From: an uncultured archaeon
Lineage (GTDB): Archaea; Nanobdellota; Nanobdellia; Pacearchaeales; GW2011-AR1
Direction of reading: 5' to 3'
DNA length: 22,385 nt
Assembly: GCA_903873955.1 (NCBI GenBank)
Contig: CAIQQL010000081.1
Span: 1 to 22,385 of the forward strand
Made by a program: the position numbers and the translations under genes. The notes beneath the pieces are model-generated. The model did not search any database, was not told the DNA's origin, and saw only the letters and a list, made by a program, of their open reading frames with translations. How positions within the stretch are numbered: the stretch's first letter is position 1; each line of letters begins with the position of its first letter. This document shows, piece by piece, positions 9,185-15,805 of this stretch.

Positions 9185-9220
9185 TGAAGAATGAAATGCA
9201 TAAGAAGATGTAGAGCAGGA

Positions 9221-9865
9221 TTACAAGGATCCCTGAGATTCTTTGATATAACGTTCTATGAACTCCTGGACAAAGGCATATCTGCCCTGGGCTAATGCTT
9301 TGGCTTTAGCAGTATGGAAGGTTTCAGGAGTGATCTTAAGGATTTTCTCATAGAGATGATGGAAGACGGAAGGAGAAGGGGAGACATAATGGTCTCTGAT
9401 AGGGATGGAAGGGTCTTCAATCGGTTTTCCTAGCTTTCCTGAATGCCGCAAAGCACGCGCGATAATGATGGCTCCTAAAGCGTCCAAACGGTCAGCATCT
9501 TGCAGAATAGCCGCTTCTTTGGTCTGAGGATGAATAGCTTGGCTATAGCGATGCACTGCAATAGCATAGCATACACTATCAATCTTTTCTGGAGGAAAAG
9601 AGGTAGCCTCAAGGAGGTGTTTTGCCATTTTAGCACCTTCCTCGGCATGACAGAGCACCTTTCCGTTACCTTCTTGATTTCTTGCGATATCATGAAGGAG
9701 AGCTGCTGCACGGATAATGTCAAGATCCGCTTTTTCTTCTTGGGCAAGAGTAAGAGAAAGACGATAGACACGCAGGGTATGATCCATTCCATGCCCTTCT
9801 TCCTCGCTTCCAAGCAGAGAAAGGATTTTTCCTTGCAGCTCCGTAAAAAAGTCTTCGGTGATCAT
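9221..9865 (-). CDS. HD-domain metal-dependent phosphohydrolase (COG1418/YedJ-like)
   Basis: This 214-aa protein carries the HD-superfamily metal-binding pattern: H29 in GMDHTLRVYRL, H58-D59 in AALLHDIAR, H73, H105 in AVHRYS and D123/D125 in LQDADRLDALG. Such enzymes hydrolyse phosphomonoesters or phosphodiesters of nucleotides; the substrate cannot be told from sequence. The length is usual for this soluble one-domain family. The start is placed at the ATG at 9865-9863 because any longer form would run into tRNA-Val. Only TTTT separates the tRNA 3' end (9870) from this ATG, and no separate promoter is visible. The mRNA may therefore be released from a tRNA-mRNA precursor by 3' tRNA processing, leaving an almost leaderless message. 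The gene stands alone, about 125 nt upstream of the envelope operon on the same strand. Confidence 0.9.
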   Translation of the reverse strand: MITEDFFTELQGKILSLLGSEEEGHGMDHTLRVYRLSLTLAQEEKADLDIIRAAALLHDIARNQEGNGKVLCHAEEGAKMAKHLLEATSFPPEKIDSVCYAIAVHRYSQAIHPQTKEAAILQDADRLDALGAIIIARALRHSGKLGKPIEDPSIPIRDHYVSPSPSVFHHLYEKILKITPETFHTAKAKALAQGRYAFVQEFIERYIKESQGSL

Positions 9866-9869
9866 AAAA

Positions 9870-9941
9870 TGGCCCTGCCCAGAGTCGAACTGGGACCCCA
9901 TCCACGTCAAAGACGTGTCATAACCGCTAGACTACAGGGCC
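9870..9941 (-). tRNA. trnV: tRNA-Val, anticodon GAC
   Basis: The acceptor arms GGCCCTG/CAGGGCC pair over 7 bp with A73 encoded and no CCA. The D arm is GTCTAGCGGTTATGAC. The anticodon stem CGTCT/GGATG contains two G-U pairs and holds the loop TTGACGT, giving anticodon GAC. The T arm CCCAG-TTCGACT-CTGGG is standard and the variable loop has 4 nt. Reading the loop one base earlier (CTTTGAC, TTG, Gln) leaves the stem mostly unpaired, so valine is preferred. The D-arm motif GGTTATGAC is typical of archaeal tRNA-Val. Confidence 0.88.
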
Positions 9942-9961
9942 ATAGAAAAGCAACCCCACGA

Positions 9962-9972
9962 TCATTTATAAG
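9962..9972 (-). promoter_or_regulatory. TATA box of tRNA-Val(GAC)
   Basis: CTTATAAATGA on the minus strand lies about 25 nt upstream of the tRNA 5' end. The same core CTTATAAATG precedes tRNA-Gln at 21266-21275. It probably also drives the HD gene through the tRNA. Confidence 0.65.
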
Positions 9973-10446
9973 CCTTTTCAAGGGCGCAAATAGCAGAAAA
10001 AATGAGAAATAAAGTGAGAAGAAGGAAGAGAATGCCCTGCGAGGAAACTCATCCTTGAAAGTGCTTTTTAAGGCTTATGGAAGAGGTCTTAGGATAATGA
10101 TTCGAGAAAGATGTTTAACAACGTACTAATAAAATAATCTGTTTAGTTGATTAAGAAAAAATAACATGACAAACCTACAAAATAACAAGATTGCACCAAA
10201 ACCCTCCCATCAACGTGAGGGCAAATGGGATAATCGTAGTCCAACAGCGACCCCGCCTAACGCACAGACGATGAAATGACTACATCCATAACTCATATTC
10301 ATTAGCTCTCCAGCACCTACCTCATGACCCTTACAACACACCCCTAAACCTCATTAAGGTGCTGGAGGGCAGTGACCTTAATCGCCTCTTTCTGACCTCC
10401 TTTCCTAGTAACCTGCATCAATTCTACTTAGAGCAAGGACTAAGAA
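9973..10446. other. About 470-nt region without a gene; contains a candidate structured RNA
   Basis: No reading frame of useful length exists on either strand. The left part (9973-10190) is A/T-rich and has T6 runs for minus-strand transcripts at about 9995 and 10155, plausible terminators for the Fe-S operon. The right part (10190-10440) is richer in G+C and holds strong inverted repeats, annotated separately. I could not match it to RNase P RNA, SRP RNA, 5S rRNA or a box C/D RNA. Confidence 0.6.
10196..10440 (+). ncRNA. Candidate structured non-coding RNA (unassigned)
   Basis: The main element is a 14-bp stem pairing GCTCTCCAGCACCT (10305-10318) with AGGTGCTGGAGGGC (10357-10370), enclosing a C-rich 38-nt loop. 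The one non-Watson-Crick position is a U-G pair if the + strand is transcribed and an A-C mismatch if the minus strand is, which favours the + strand. Upstream, CCCTC (10202-10206) pairs with GAGGG (10217-10221) while CCAT (10207-10210) can pair with ATGG (10225-10228), an interleaved arrangement. GTAGTC (10236-10241) pairs with GACTAC (10278-10283). There is no clear promoter next to it; an A/T element at 10129-10140 is a possibility. The ends are approximate. It could instead be a structured 3' UTR of the iscU message or decayed DNA. Confidence 0.35.
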
Positions 10447-11133
10447 TTATCCAGAATATTTCTCTTTGTAGAATCTGAGAAGTTGTTCAACCTCAGGTAG
10501 GCAAGCAGGGTTGCCAATGCCCACCTTGAGTTTCTGCTGCAATTTCTCTAGAGTGTCTGCACCTTCAAGAACAGCCTCTTCGATATCTTTATCGGTAATG
10601 CCTGTAGCCTTGTCAATGACTCTTGCGCCCTCGGTGATGATGCGCTTTGTCTGTCCGGTCTTACGGAAATAGTCATTTATTGCGGCACGTAAGGCTTTAT
10701 CCCCCAGGACCGAACAGTGAAACTTGCGGGCAGGCAAGCTTCCCAGTCTTGCAACTATGTCTTGGGGTTTGATCTTAAGTGCATCTTCAATGGGCATCCC
10801 TTTCTTTTCAGTGACCATGACAGATAGCATGGAAGTAGAAGCAAGAGCAGAAGCACAGCCAAATGTCGACCATTTCATGTCAATGATACGTTCAGTCTTA
10901 GGGTTGATCTTGATCCATACTTTCATCATATCACCACAAGCAGGTGATCCGACTAACCCTATGCCGCTTGCCTTATAGGTTTTTGAGGTTTTTTCATCCA
11001 TAAAGTTTTTAGGTTTGAAAAAATGCTCTTTGACCTCATCAGTATAGAACCACTTTTGGGAATCGACTTTGGCTTTTACATCTGCATGGAGTTCAGGTTT
11101 CTTCCTTAGGTTATCTTTTTTTCTCACAGTCAT
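10447..11133 (-). CDS. iscU: Fe-S cluster scaffold, IscU/NifU-type, with degenerate BFD-like tail
   Basis: This 228-aa protein receives sulfur from IscS and builds Fe-S clusters. The scaffold domain (about residues 25-160) has the three cluster-binding cysteines: C66 in SPACGD (with D68), C93 in TFGCAS and C140 in KFHCSVLG. A C-terminal part (about 170-225, with GITDKDIEEAVLEGADTLEK and NPACLPEVEQLL) matches the central [2Fe-2S] BFD-like domain of NifU, but of its usual four cysteines only C211 remains: the first pair is replaced by D/K and the first of the second pair by N. It therefore probably cannot hold a cluster by itself. The NfuA-like third domain of full NifU is absent. The ATG overlaps the iscS stop by 4 nt (ATGA). 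It lies last in the operon regulator-iscS-iscU. Confidence 0.92.
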   Translation of the reverse strand: MTVRKKDNLRKKPELHADVKAKVDSQKWFYTDEVKEHFFKPKNFMDEKTSKTYKASGIGLVGSPACGDMMKVWIKINPKTERIIDMKWSTFGCASALASTSMLSVMVTEKKGMPIEDALKIKPQDIVARLGSLPARKFHCSVLGDKALRAAINDYFRKTGQTKRIITEGARVIDKATGITDKDIEEAVLEGADTLEKLQQKLKVGIGNPACLPEVEQLLRFYKEKYSG

Positions 11134-12302
11134 TGGAAATGTTTTATTGTCAGACGAACAGGAGACAGTTCTCGAAGGGTTTTCACGATGGAAGGCATGA
11201 CGGCAAGAACCTTTTTTATGTCTGCAAAGGTTGTATACTTCCCTAGGCTAAAACGTAAACTTCCATGAGACGCTTCATAAGGCATTCCAATGGCACGCAG
11301 GACATGGCTTGTCTCAAGACTTTGTGAAGCGCAAGCAGAGCCAGTGGATGCACAGATACCCTTCTCGTTAAGATAAAGAAGCATAGCTTCACCTTCAATG
11401 TCTAAAAAGGAGATATTCACGTTATTAGGCAAACGATTACTCTTAGGGCCGTTCAAGCGGGTCTTGTCTATCTTAAGAAGGCCTGAAATAAGAGCGTCAC
11501 GTAGTTTTGTCAGGCGTTTGTTCTCCTGATCTCGATGCGACTGTGCAAGTTCAAAAGCCTTGGCAAAACCGACAATATAGGGAACATTCTCCGTGCCGGA
11601 TCGCATCCCTCGTTCTTGACCGCCCCCATGAAGTAATGGCTCGAGAGCGATACCTTTTCGAGCATACAATAGACCGATGCCCTTTGGTCCGTAAATCTTG
11701 CTGCCGTTAATGGTAAGAAGGTCTACATGGAGCTTGCGGACATCAAGATCTAGAGCTCCGGCGGCTTGGCAGGCATCAGAATGGAAATAGATACCCTGCT
11801 TTTGTGCCAAGGTCCCGATTTCAGAGATAGGTTCAATCGTACCTATTTCATTATTGGCATACATAATGGAGATAAGGATTGTTTTTGGGGTGATTGCTCT
11901 CTCAACGTCTTTTGGATTAACCCTTCCCTGCGCATCCACAGGAACATAGGTGACCGTGAAGCCCTGTTTTTCTAGATAGGCGCAGGTGTCAAGGACGGCA
12001 TGATGCTCGAGAGTGGAGGTGATGATATGATTTCCTTTTTGTTTATGGGCAAAGGCTATGCCCTTTAATGCGAAGTTGATGCTCTCAGTACCTCCTGAAG
12101 TAAAAAAGAGTTCGTGTGGAGAGCATCCTAAGAGGGAGGCAATACGAGAGCGCGCATCATCGACTGCATTCTTGGCCTCCATCCCTTTATGGTGGAAGCT
12201 GCTGGGGTTGCCAAACTTCTGGCTAAAGAACGGGAGCATAGAAGCGACTACTTGCGGATCGACAGGGGTCGTTGAAGCGTAATCAAGATAGACTGTTTTC
12301 AC
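11130..12302 (-). CDS. iscS: Cysteine desulfurase (NifS/IscS family)
   Basis: A PLP enzyme that takes sulfur from L-cysteine as an enzyme-bound persulfide and passes it to IscU. In the 390-aa form chosen here, the protein starts with KTVYLDYASTTPVDP, as family members do. K202 in NGSKIYGPKG binds PLP; H101 in LEHHAV, D176 and Q179 in HSDACQAAG are cofactor contacts; C324 in GSACAS is the persulfide cysteine. GTENV and LRFSLGKYTT are also present. The start is the GTG at 12302-12300, which overlaps the TGA of the upstream regulator as GTGA. A longer form from an upstream TTG would add 8 residues and a 28-nt overlap, and is less likely. It is the second gene of a three-gene Fe-S operon. Confidence 0.95.
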   Translation of the reverse strand: MKTVYLDYASTTPVDPQVVASMLPFFSQKFGNPSSFHHKGMEAKNAVDDARSRIASLLGCSPHELFFTSGGTESINFALKGIAFAHKQKGNHIITSTLEHHAVLDTCAYLEKQGFTVTYVPVDAQGRVNPKDVERAITPKTILISIMYANNEIGTIEPISEIGTLAQKQGIYFHSDACQAAGALDLDVRKLHVDLLTINGSKIYGPKGIGLLYARKGIALEPLLHGGGQERGMRSGTENVPYIVGFAKAFELAQSHRDQENKRLTKLRDALISGLLKIDKTRLNGPKSNRLPNNVNISFLDIEGEAMLLYLNEKGICASTGSACASQSLETSHVLRAIGMPYEASHGSLRFSLGKYTTFADIKKVLAVMPSIVKTLRELSPVRLTIKHFQ

Positions 12303-12670
12303 AATCGATGTTTGCAGGCTTCGCAATTACTCGAAGCCCCTCCTTCTTTTTGATGATAGGAACAGACAAGTTTGCGCATGGCTGGAAGCGAGAGTAAACG
12401 CATGATTTCACGAAAAGCGAGATGGGGAGAAACAGAGAGGACTTTGGCTGAAGAGGAGATCTCGCGATTTAAATCCGAAGAAAACTTGATGCCCGAGGCA
12501 CGTTTATGGGACATATACTGTGAGACAGCAGGCTCACTGATGCCTAGCGTTTTTGCGATATGATGCTGGGTGTATCCCAGATCGAGGAGCTGTAATGCCA
12601 ACTCGCGACGAAGGGAGGGAAGAACATGCCAAAGCTCGATTTCTTGGGGATAAAGAAGTTTAGAGACCAT
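12299..12670 (-). CDS. HTH transcriptional regulator with C-terminal cysteines, probable Fe-S-sensing regulator of the isc operon
   Basis: This 123-aa protein has a helix-turn-helix (about residues 34-55: GYTQHHIAKTLGISEPAVSQY) of the kind in archaeal COG2522/XRE-like regulators. Its C-terminus has LVCSYHQ followed by NCEACKHRL: three cysteines with nearby histidines, in the last 25 residues. Such a set could bind an Fe-S cluster or zinc. Being first in an operon with iscS and iscU, it is reasonable to propose a role like bacterial IscR, to which it is not related in sequence. The start is the ATG at 12670-12668; a TTG just before it is ignored. A TATA box and a perfect 20-bp palindrome precede the ATG, so autoregulation is likely. 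Cluster binding is inference. Confidence 0.88.
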   Translation of the reverse strand: MVSKLLYPQEIELWHVLPSLRRELALQLLDLGYTQHHIAKTLGISEPAVSQYMSHKRASGIKFSSDLNREISSSAKVLSVSPHLAFREIMRLLSLPAMRKLVCSYHQKEGGASSNCEACKHRL

Positions 12671-12672
12671 CA

Positions 12673-12692
12673 ATCTTAACTATCGTTAAGAT
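12673..12692 (-). promoter_or_regulatory. Palindromic operator candidate before the isc regulator
   Basis: Perfect 8-bp arms ATCTTAAC and GTTAAGAT are separated by tatc. The palindrome fills the gap between the TATA box (12693-12704) and the start codon (12670), the position where a repressor would block the transcription start. The likely ligand is the HTH protein encoded directly downstream. Confidence 0.65.
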
Positions 12693-12704
12693 ATTTAAAT
12701 ATTT
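12693..12704 (-). promoter_or_regulatory. TATA box of the isc operon
   Basis: The A/T run ATATTTAAATAT is centred about 28 nt upstream of the ATG at 12670, so the mRNA is probably leaderless. It begins about 7 nt past the 3' end of tRNA-Val(CAC), so the operon has its own promoter next to the tRNA. Confidence 0.6.
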
Positions 12705-12710
12705 CTAAAA

Positions 12711-12782
12711 TGGCCCTGCCAAGAATCGAACTTGGACCTCATCCATGTGAAAGACGCGTCATAACCACTAGACTACAGGGCC
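12711..12782 (-). tRNA. trnV: tRNA-Val, anticodon CAC
   Basis: Acceptor GGCCCTG/CAGGGCC, D arm GTCTAGTGGTTATGAC and anticodon stem CGTCT/GGATG are nearly the same as in the tRNA at 9870-9941. The loop TTCACAT gives CAC. T arm: CCAAG-TTCGATT-CTTGG; A73 is encoded, no CCA, variable loop 4 nt. A shifted reading (CTTTCAC, Glu) destroys the anticodon stem. Together with the GAC isoacceptor it reads GTG, GTC and GTT codons. Confidence 0.88.
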
Positions 12783-12798
12783 AATAAGAAAGGGCAAG

Positions 12799-12820
12799 AT
12801 TTAATAGTATATAAGCTTTA
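12799..12820. promoter_or_regulatory. Shared A/T promoter region between tRNA-Val(CAC) and the glycosyltransferase operon
   Basis: The block containing TTTAATAGTATATAAGC holds a TATA-like core on both strands. On the minus strand CTTATATACT (12806-12815) is about 25-30 nt from the tRNA 5' end. On the plus strand the same block is 30-45 nt before the ATG at 12846, which has a good Shine-Dalgarno AGGTGA at 12833-12838. Confidence 0.5.
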
Positions 12821-12845
12821 TAGAAAAAATAAAGGTGAAGAAACG

Positions 12846-13913
12846 ATGAAAATTCTATTCGGCACATTTGATTGGGGCCTCGGGCATGCAACGCGTGATT
12901 TGCCCATCTTGCGGGAGCTCATAAAAAGGAATGAGGTGGACATAATCTCGACAGGAAGGGCATTGGAGGTTTTAAGAGAAAATTTGGGGAAAAGCTGTCG
13001 ATATTTTGATGTGCCAAGTATCATCGTACCCTATGGAAAAACAAGATTCTTTCAGACACAGTTCACAGCAAAGATCCCGCAGATGATGACCTCATTGAAG
13101 AAGGCAAGAAAAGAATCTGCTAAGATTATTGGATATCATCGTTATGACCTCATTATAAGTGACTGCCGTTATGATGTTTATGACAGGCCAGATAACTCTT
13201 ACCTTATTAATCATCAATTGGTTTTGCGGAGTGAATGGTTTGAGTGGCTTACAAAACAATATCTTGCTCAGTTGATGAAAAATTATGGCCATATCATCGT
13301 ACCTGACTTCCCAGAAAGACCGCTGACGGGAAGGCTAAGTTACAATAGCGCTTACGAAGGGAAAGTCGTTTATGTAGGACATCTTTCCCAGATACGGACA
13401 AAAAGACAAAAAGAGGACATCGACTATTTCGTTACAATCTCAGGTCCGGAACCGCAAAGAACCTTGCTTGAAGAGATGATCCTGCTGCAGCTTTCCTCTT
13501 TGAAGGGAAAGGTTGTCGTTACATTAGGAAAACCTGACGCCAAGGAAGTCATCAAGACAGATAACGCGATTGTATACCCTTTCTTGAATGCCAAAAAGCA
13601 GGGCGAGATGATGGCAAGGGCGAAATGTATCATTTCTAGGTCAGGATATACGACGGTAATGGACCTTGTGGAGTTAGGGAAAAGACAGGTGCTTTTTATT
13701 CCGACGCCGGGGCAGACAGAACAGGAGTACCTTGCAGAGATGTACGAGGAGAGAAAATGGTTCTTCAAGATTGATCAAAAAGAGTTGTGTCTAGCACGTG
13801 ATGTTGCACGTGCAAAACAAGGGCAAGGATTCAATCCTCCTTGGAAAACAGAGGAGTCTGTGAGAAAGATTCAACAGTTGATAGGCACGCAGAAGATACA
13901 GCATAGGAGATAA
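12846..13913 (+). CDS. GT-B glycosyltransferase, MurG-like / MJ1255 type
   Basis: A 355-aa protein with the two-domain GT-B layout. The N-terminal beta strand and glycine loop (KILFGTFDWGLGHATRD, residues 2-18) form the acceptor-side fold. The C-terminal domain has SRSGYTTVMDLVELGKR (264-280) and PTPGQTEQEYLAE (287-299), the nucleotide-sugar binding segment of MurG-like and MJ1255-type enzymes. It likely transfers a sugar from a UDP-sugar to a lipid-linked or soluble acceptor on the inner membrane face; the sugar is not predictable. A strong Shine-Dalgarno AGGTGA lies 7 nt before the ATG, unlike the leaderless starts elsewhere in the window. It is first in an operon with two GT2 enzymes, the next starting 3 nt after its stop. 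Confidence 0.85.
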   Translation: MKILFGTFDWGLGHATRDLPILRELIKRNEVDIISTGRALEVLRENLGKSCRYFDVPSIIVPYGKTRFFQTQFTAKIPQMMTSLKKARKESAKIIGYHRYDLIISDCRYDVYDRPDNSYLINHQLVLRSEWFEWLTKQYLAQLMKNYGHIIVPDFPERPLTGRLSYNSAYEGKVVYVGHLSQIRTKRQKEDIDYFVTISGPEPQRTLLEEMILLQLSSLKGKVVVTLGKPDAKEVIKTDNAIVYPFLNAKKQGEMMARAKCIISRSGYTTVMDLVELGKRQVLFIPTPGQTEQEYLAEMYEERKWFFKIDQKELCLARDVARAKQGQGFNPPWKTEESVRKIQQLIGTQKIQHRR

Positions 13914-13916
13914 GAC

Positions 13917-15122
13917 ATGTCATTGAATCTGTTCTTGTTCTTAATCTTCATCTCAACACTTGCTATCATACTTTTCCTGTTGTATTATGATTATCGTAAG
14001 AAATGGCACCCGAAGACAAGACCGTTTATCTCGTTTCTTATCCCGACTTTGAACGATGGAGCTTCTCTCGAAAAGACGATAGAAAGTATTTATGGCTCTT
14101 ATGATAAAAAAAGCTTTGAGGTGATTGTGGTTAATGATGGAAGCACGGACAATACCGGAAGTCTGCTGATGCAGTTGAAGAAAGAATATGGTTTCTCGGT
14201 GATAACCCATAAAAAGAATAGGGGTAAGGTGTCTTCGCTCAACGAAGCGTTCGAAAAATCAAAAGGAGAGATTATCTTCTTCGTGGATTCTGATCTTTTG
14301 GTAAGCAAAGAGGCTATAGAGGAGATAATTGCCAGGATGGAAGATCCAAAGGTTGGTGCAGCAAGCTGCCGCTATCGCCCGTTGAATAAAGGGATATGGG
14401 CAAAGATGCAGGCGATTGAGTTTGGGATGATGAGCAGTATCCAGACCGCATACAATCCATTTACGACACTTTCCCTTTGGGGAGGATGTATGGCGGTAAA
14501 ACGTAGGGCGTTCATCGAGGTCAAAAAGCTTTCGACCAATGCCATTTGCGAGGATATGGATCTTGCGCTAAAATTAGGTGAGCGGGGTTGGAAAGTTCAA
14601 GAATGTAAGCAGGCAGTGTATATGTATGTCCCAGACTCCCTGAAAGGATGGTTTAAACAAAGGATACGTACCCATGAAGGAGGCATGCAGAATTATCTCA
14701 AGCACTATAAATACTTTTTAAGACATCCGTTATACATTTTCTTCACGCTCACGTATTCGATTCTTACCTTGGTGTTCGTACAGTCGCTGCTGACACAGAT
14801 AGTTTCCCTCCAAAACTTCTATGTCTTCTTCAGAAGCTTCCATGACGCAGGATACTCAATCGTTTCCTCATTTAGCCTTGCCCAGATAGCCGAAGGGATA
14901 GAGATAATGAAGATCGTATCCGTCTCTCTTGCCTATCCATTGTTCTCTTCACATTATGTCATCATAAACGTCAAGGATTTTAAGAAAAAACCCCAAACCC
15001 TTCTTTGGGTGTTTCCCTATGCGATCATCTACTATCCGATTTATGCGATAGTCACGGTTATTGGATTGATGCTGGGCGTGTATAAGTTTTTTAAGCTGAA
15101 AGAAGAGAGTAGAGGATGGTAA
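13917..15122 (+). CDS. Membrane-bound processive glycosyltransferase, family 2
   Basis: A 401-aa polysaccharide-synthase-like enzyme. An N-terminal membrane helix (about residues 3-24) is followed by a GT-A domain with D74 (VVNDGSTDN), DSD 124-126 (FFVDSDL), catalytic E212-D213 (ICEDMDL) and Q248-R249-x-R251 (WFKQRIRTHEGG), corresponding to the Q-x-x-R-W motif of cellulose/hyaluronan/PNAG synthases, though the Trp is replaced. Several C-terminal membrane helices follow (about 270-292, then more up to about 393). Such enzymes elongate and export a glycan chain. GGAGAT, in the end of the preceding gene, serves as Shine-Dalgarno. The gene overlaps the next by 7 nt. Confidence 0.9.
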   Translation: MSLNLFLFLIFISTLAIILFLLYYDYRKKWHPKTRPFISFLIPTLNDGASLEKTIESIYGSYDKKSFEVIVVNDGSTDNTGSLLMQLKKEYGFSVITHKKNRGKVSSLNEAFEKSKGEIIFFVDSDLLVSKEAIEEIIARMEDPKVGAASCRYRPLNKGIWAKMQAIEFGMMSSIQTAYNPFTTLSLWGGCMAVKRRAFIEVKKLSTNAICEDMDLALKLGERGWKVQECKQAVYMYVPDSLKGWFKQRIRTHEGGMQNYLKHYKYFLRHPLYIFFTLTYSILTLVFVQSLLTQIVSLQNFYVFFRSFHDAGYSIVSSFSLAQIAEGIEIMKIVSVSLAYPLFSSHYVIINVKDFKKKPQTLLWVFPYAIIYYPIYAIVTVIGLMLGVYKFFKLKEESRGW

Positions 15123-15805
15123 TAAAGCAAAAGAAGATTTCATGCATTATCCCGGCCTATAATGAGGGAAAGCGTATTGGCCAGGTGTTGCGGGCAGTGC
15201 ATCGGCATCCGTATGTGCAGGAAGTGATTGTCATAAATGACGGATCAAAGGATAACATAAAAGAGGTCGTAAAATCGTTCAAGGGGGTCAAACTGCTCAC
15301 AAACAAGGTCAATCAGGGAAAATGCAAGGCGATGCTGCGGGGCATGAAGGCGGCAAAGCATGATTACTATTTTTTTCTCGATGCGGACTTGGTGAATCTG
15401 CAGCCACATCACATAACAAGGCTCATTGAACCGATTCTCAAGGAAGAAGCGGAAGTTGCGATAAGCTTGCGTAAAAATGCACCCTGGATTTATAAGAAAA
15501 TTGGACTGGACTTTATCTCGGGCGAAAGAGTCTTTCATAAAGGGTTGCTTAAAGAGTATGAACAGCTAGCGACACTTCCAGGGTTTGGTCTTGAGGTGTA
15601 CATAAATGAACACATCATCAAGAATAAGCATAGGATAAGTGTAGTGTTGTGGGAAGAGGTTGAAAGCCCCTATCCAAATAGGAAATATGGCTGGATGAAG
15701 GGTTCACTGCGCTTCTTGGGAATGATCCGGCAGATAGAGAAAGTGATAGGTATTCGAGGGGCAGCAAGACAGATTGTTCATATGCATAGACTCAAAAACG
15801 GGTAG
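15116..15805 (+). CDS. Glycosyltransferase family 2, DPM1-like (soluble)
   Basis: This 229-aa protein is a single GT-A domain: CIIPAYNEGKRIGQVL at residues 10-25, D42 in VINDGSKDN, the metal-binding D-A-D at 89-91 (FFLDADL), then a long C-terminal helical part without membrane segments. It resembles dolichol-phosphate sugar synthases and UgpA/GPGS-like enzymes, which charge a polyprenyl phosphate or small acceptor; which one is not decided by sequence. It overlaps the upstream GT2 gene by 7 nt and ends convergently with the DedA gene, overlapping it by 14 nt. It probably supplies lipid-linked sugar to the neighbouring synthase (inference). Confidence 0.85.
   Translation: MVIKQKKISCIIPAYNEGKRIGQVLRAVHRHPYVQEVIVINDGSKDNIKEVVKSFKGVKLLTNKVNQGKCKAMLRGMKAAKHDYYFFLDADLVNLQPHHITRLIEPILKEEAEVAISLRKNAPWIYKKIGLDFISGERVFHKGLLKEYEQLATLPGFGLEVYINEHIIKNKHRISVVLWEEVESPYPNRKYGWMKGSLRFLGMIRQIEKVIGIRGAARQIVHMHRLKNG

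Noticed and set aside
9863..9910. Fifteen-residue N-terminal extension of the HD protein
   Set aside because: It would be translated from within tRNA-Val(GAC).
10190..10440. RNase P RNA, SRP RNA or box C/D RNA in the gap
   Set aside because: I could not find the conserved RNase P core segments, the SRP helix 8 motif or paired C and D boxes on either strand, so it is left unassigned.
12303..12326. Longer iscS starting at a TTG
   Set aside because: The GTG at 12302 overlaps the upstream stop as GTGA and gives the standard N-terminus of NifS proteins.
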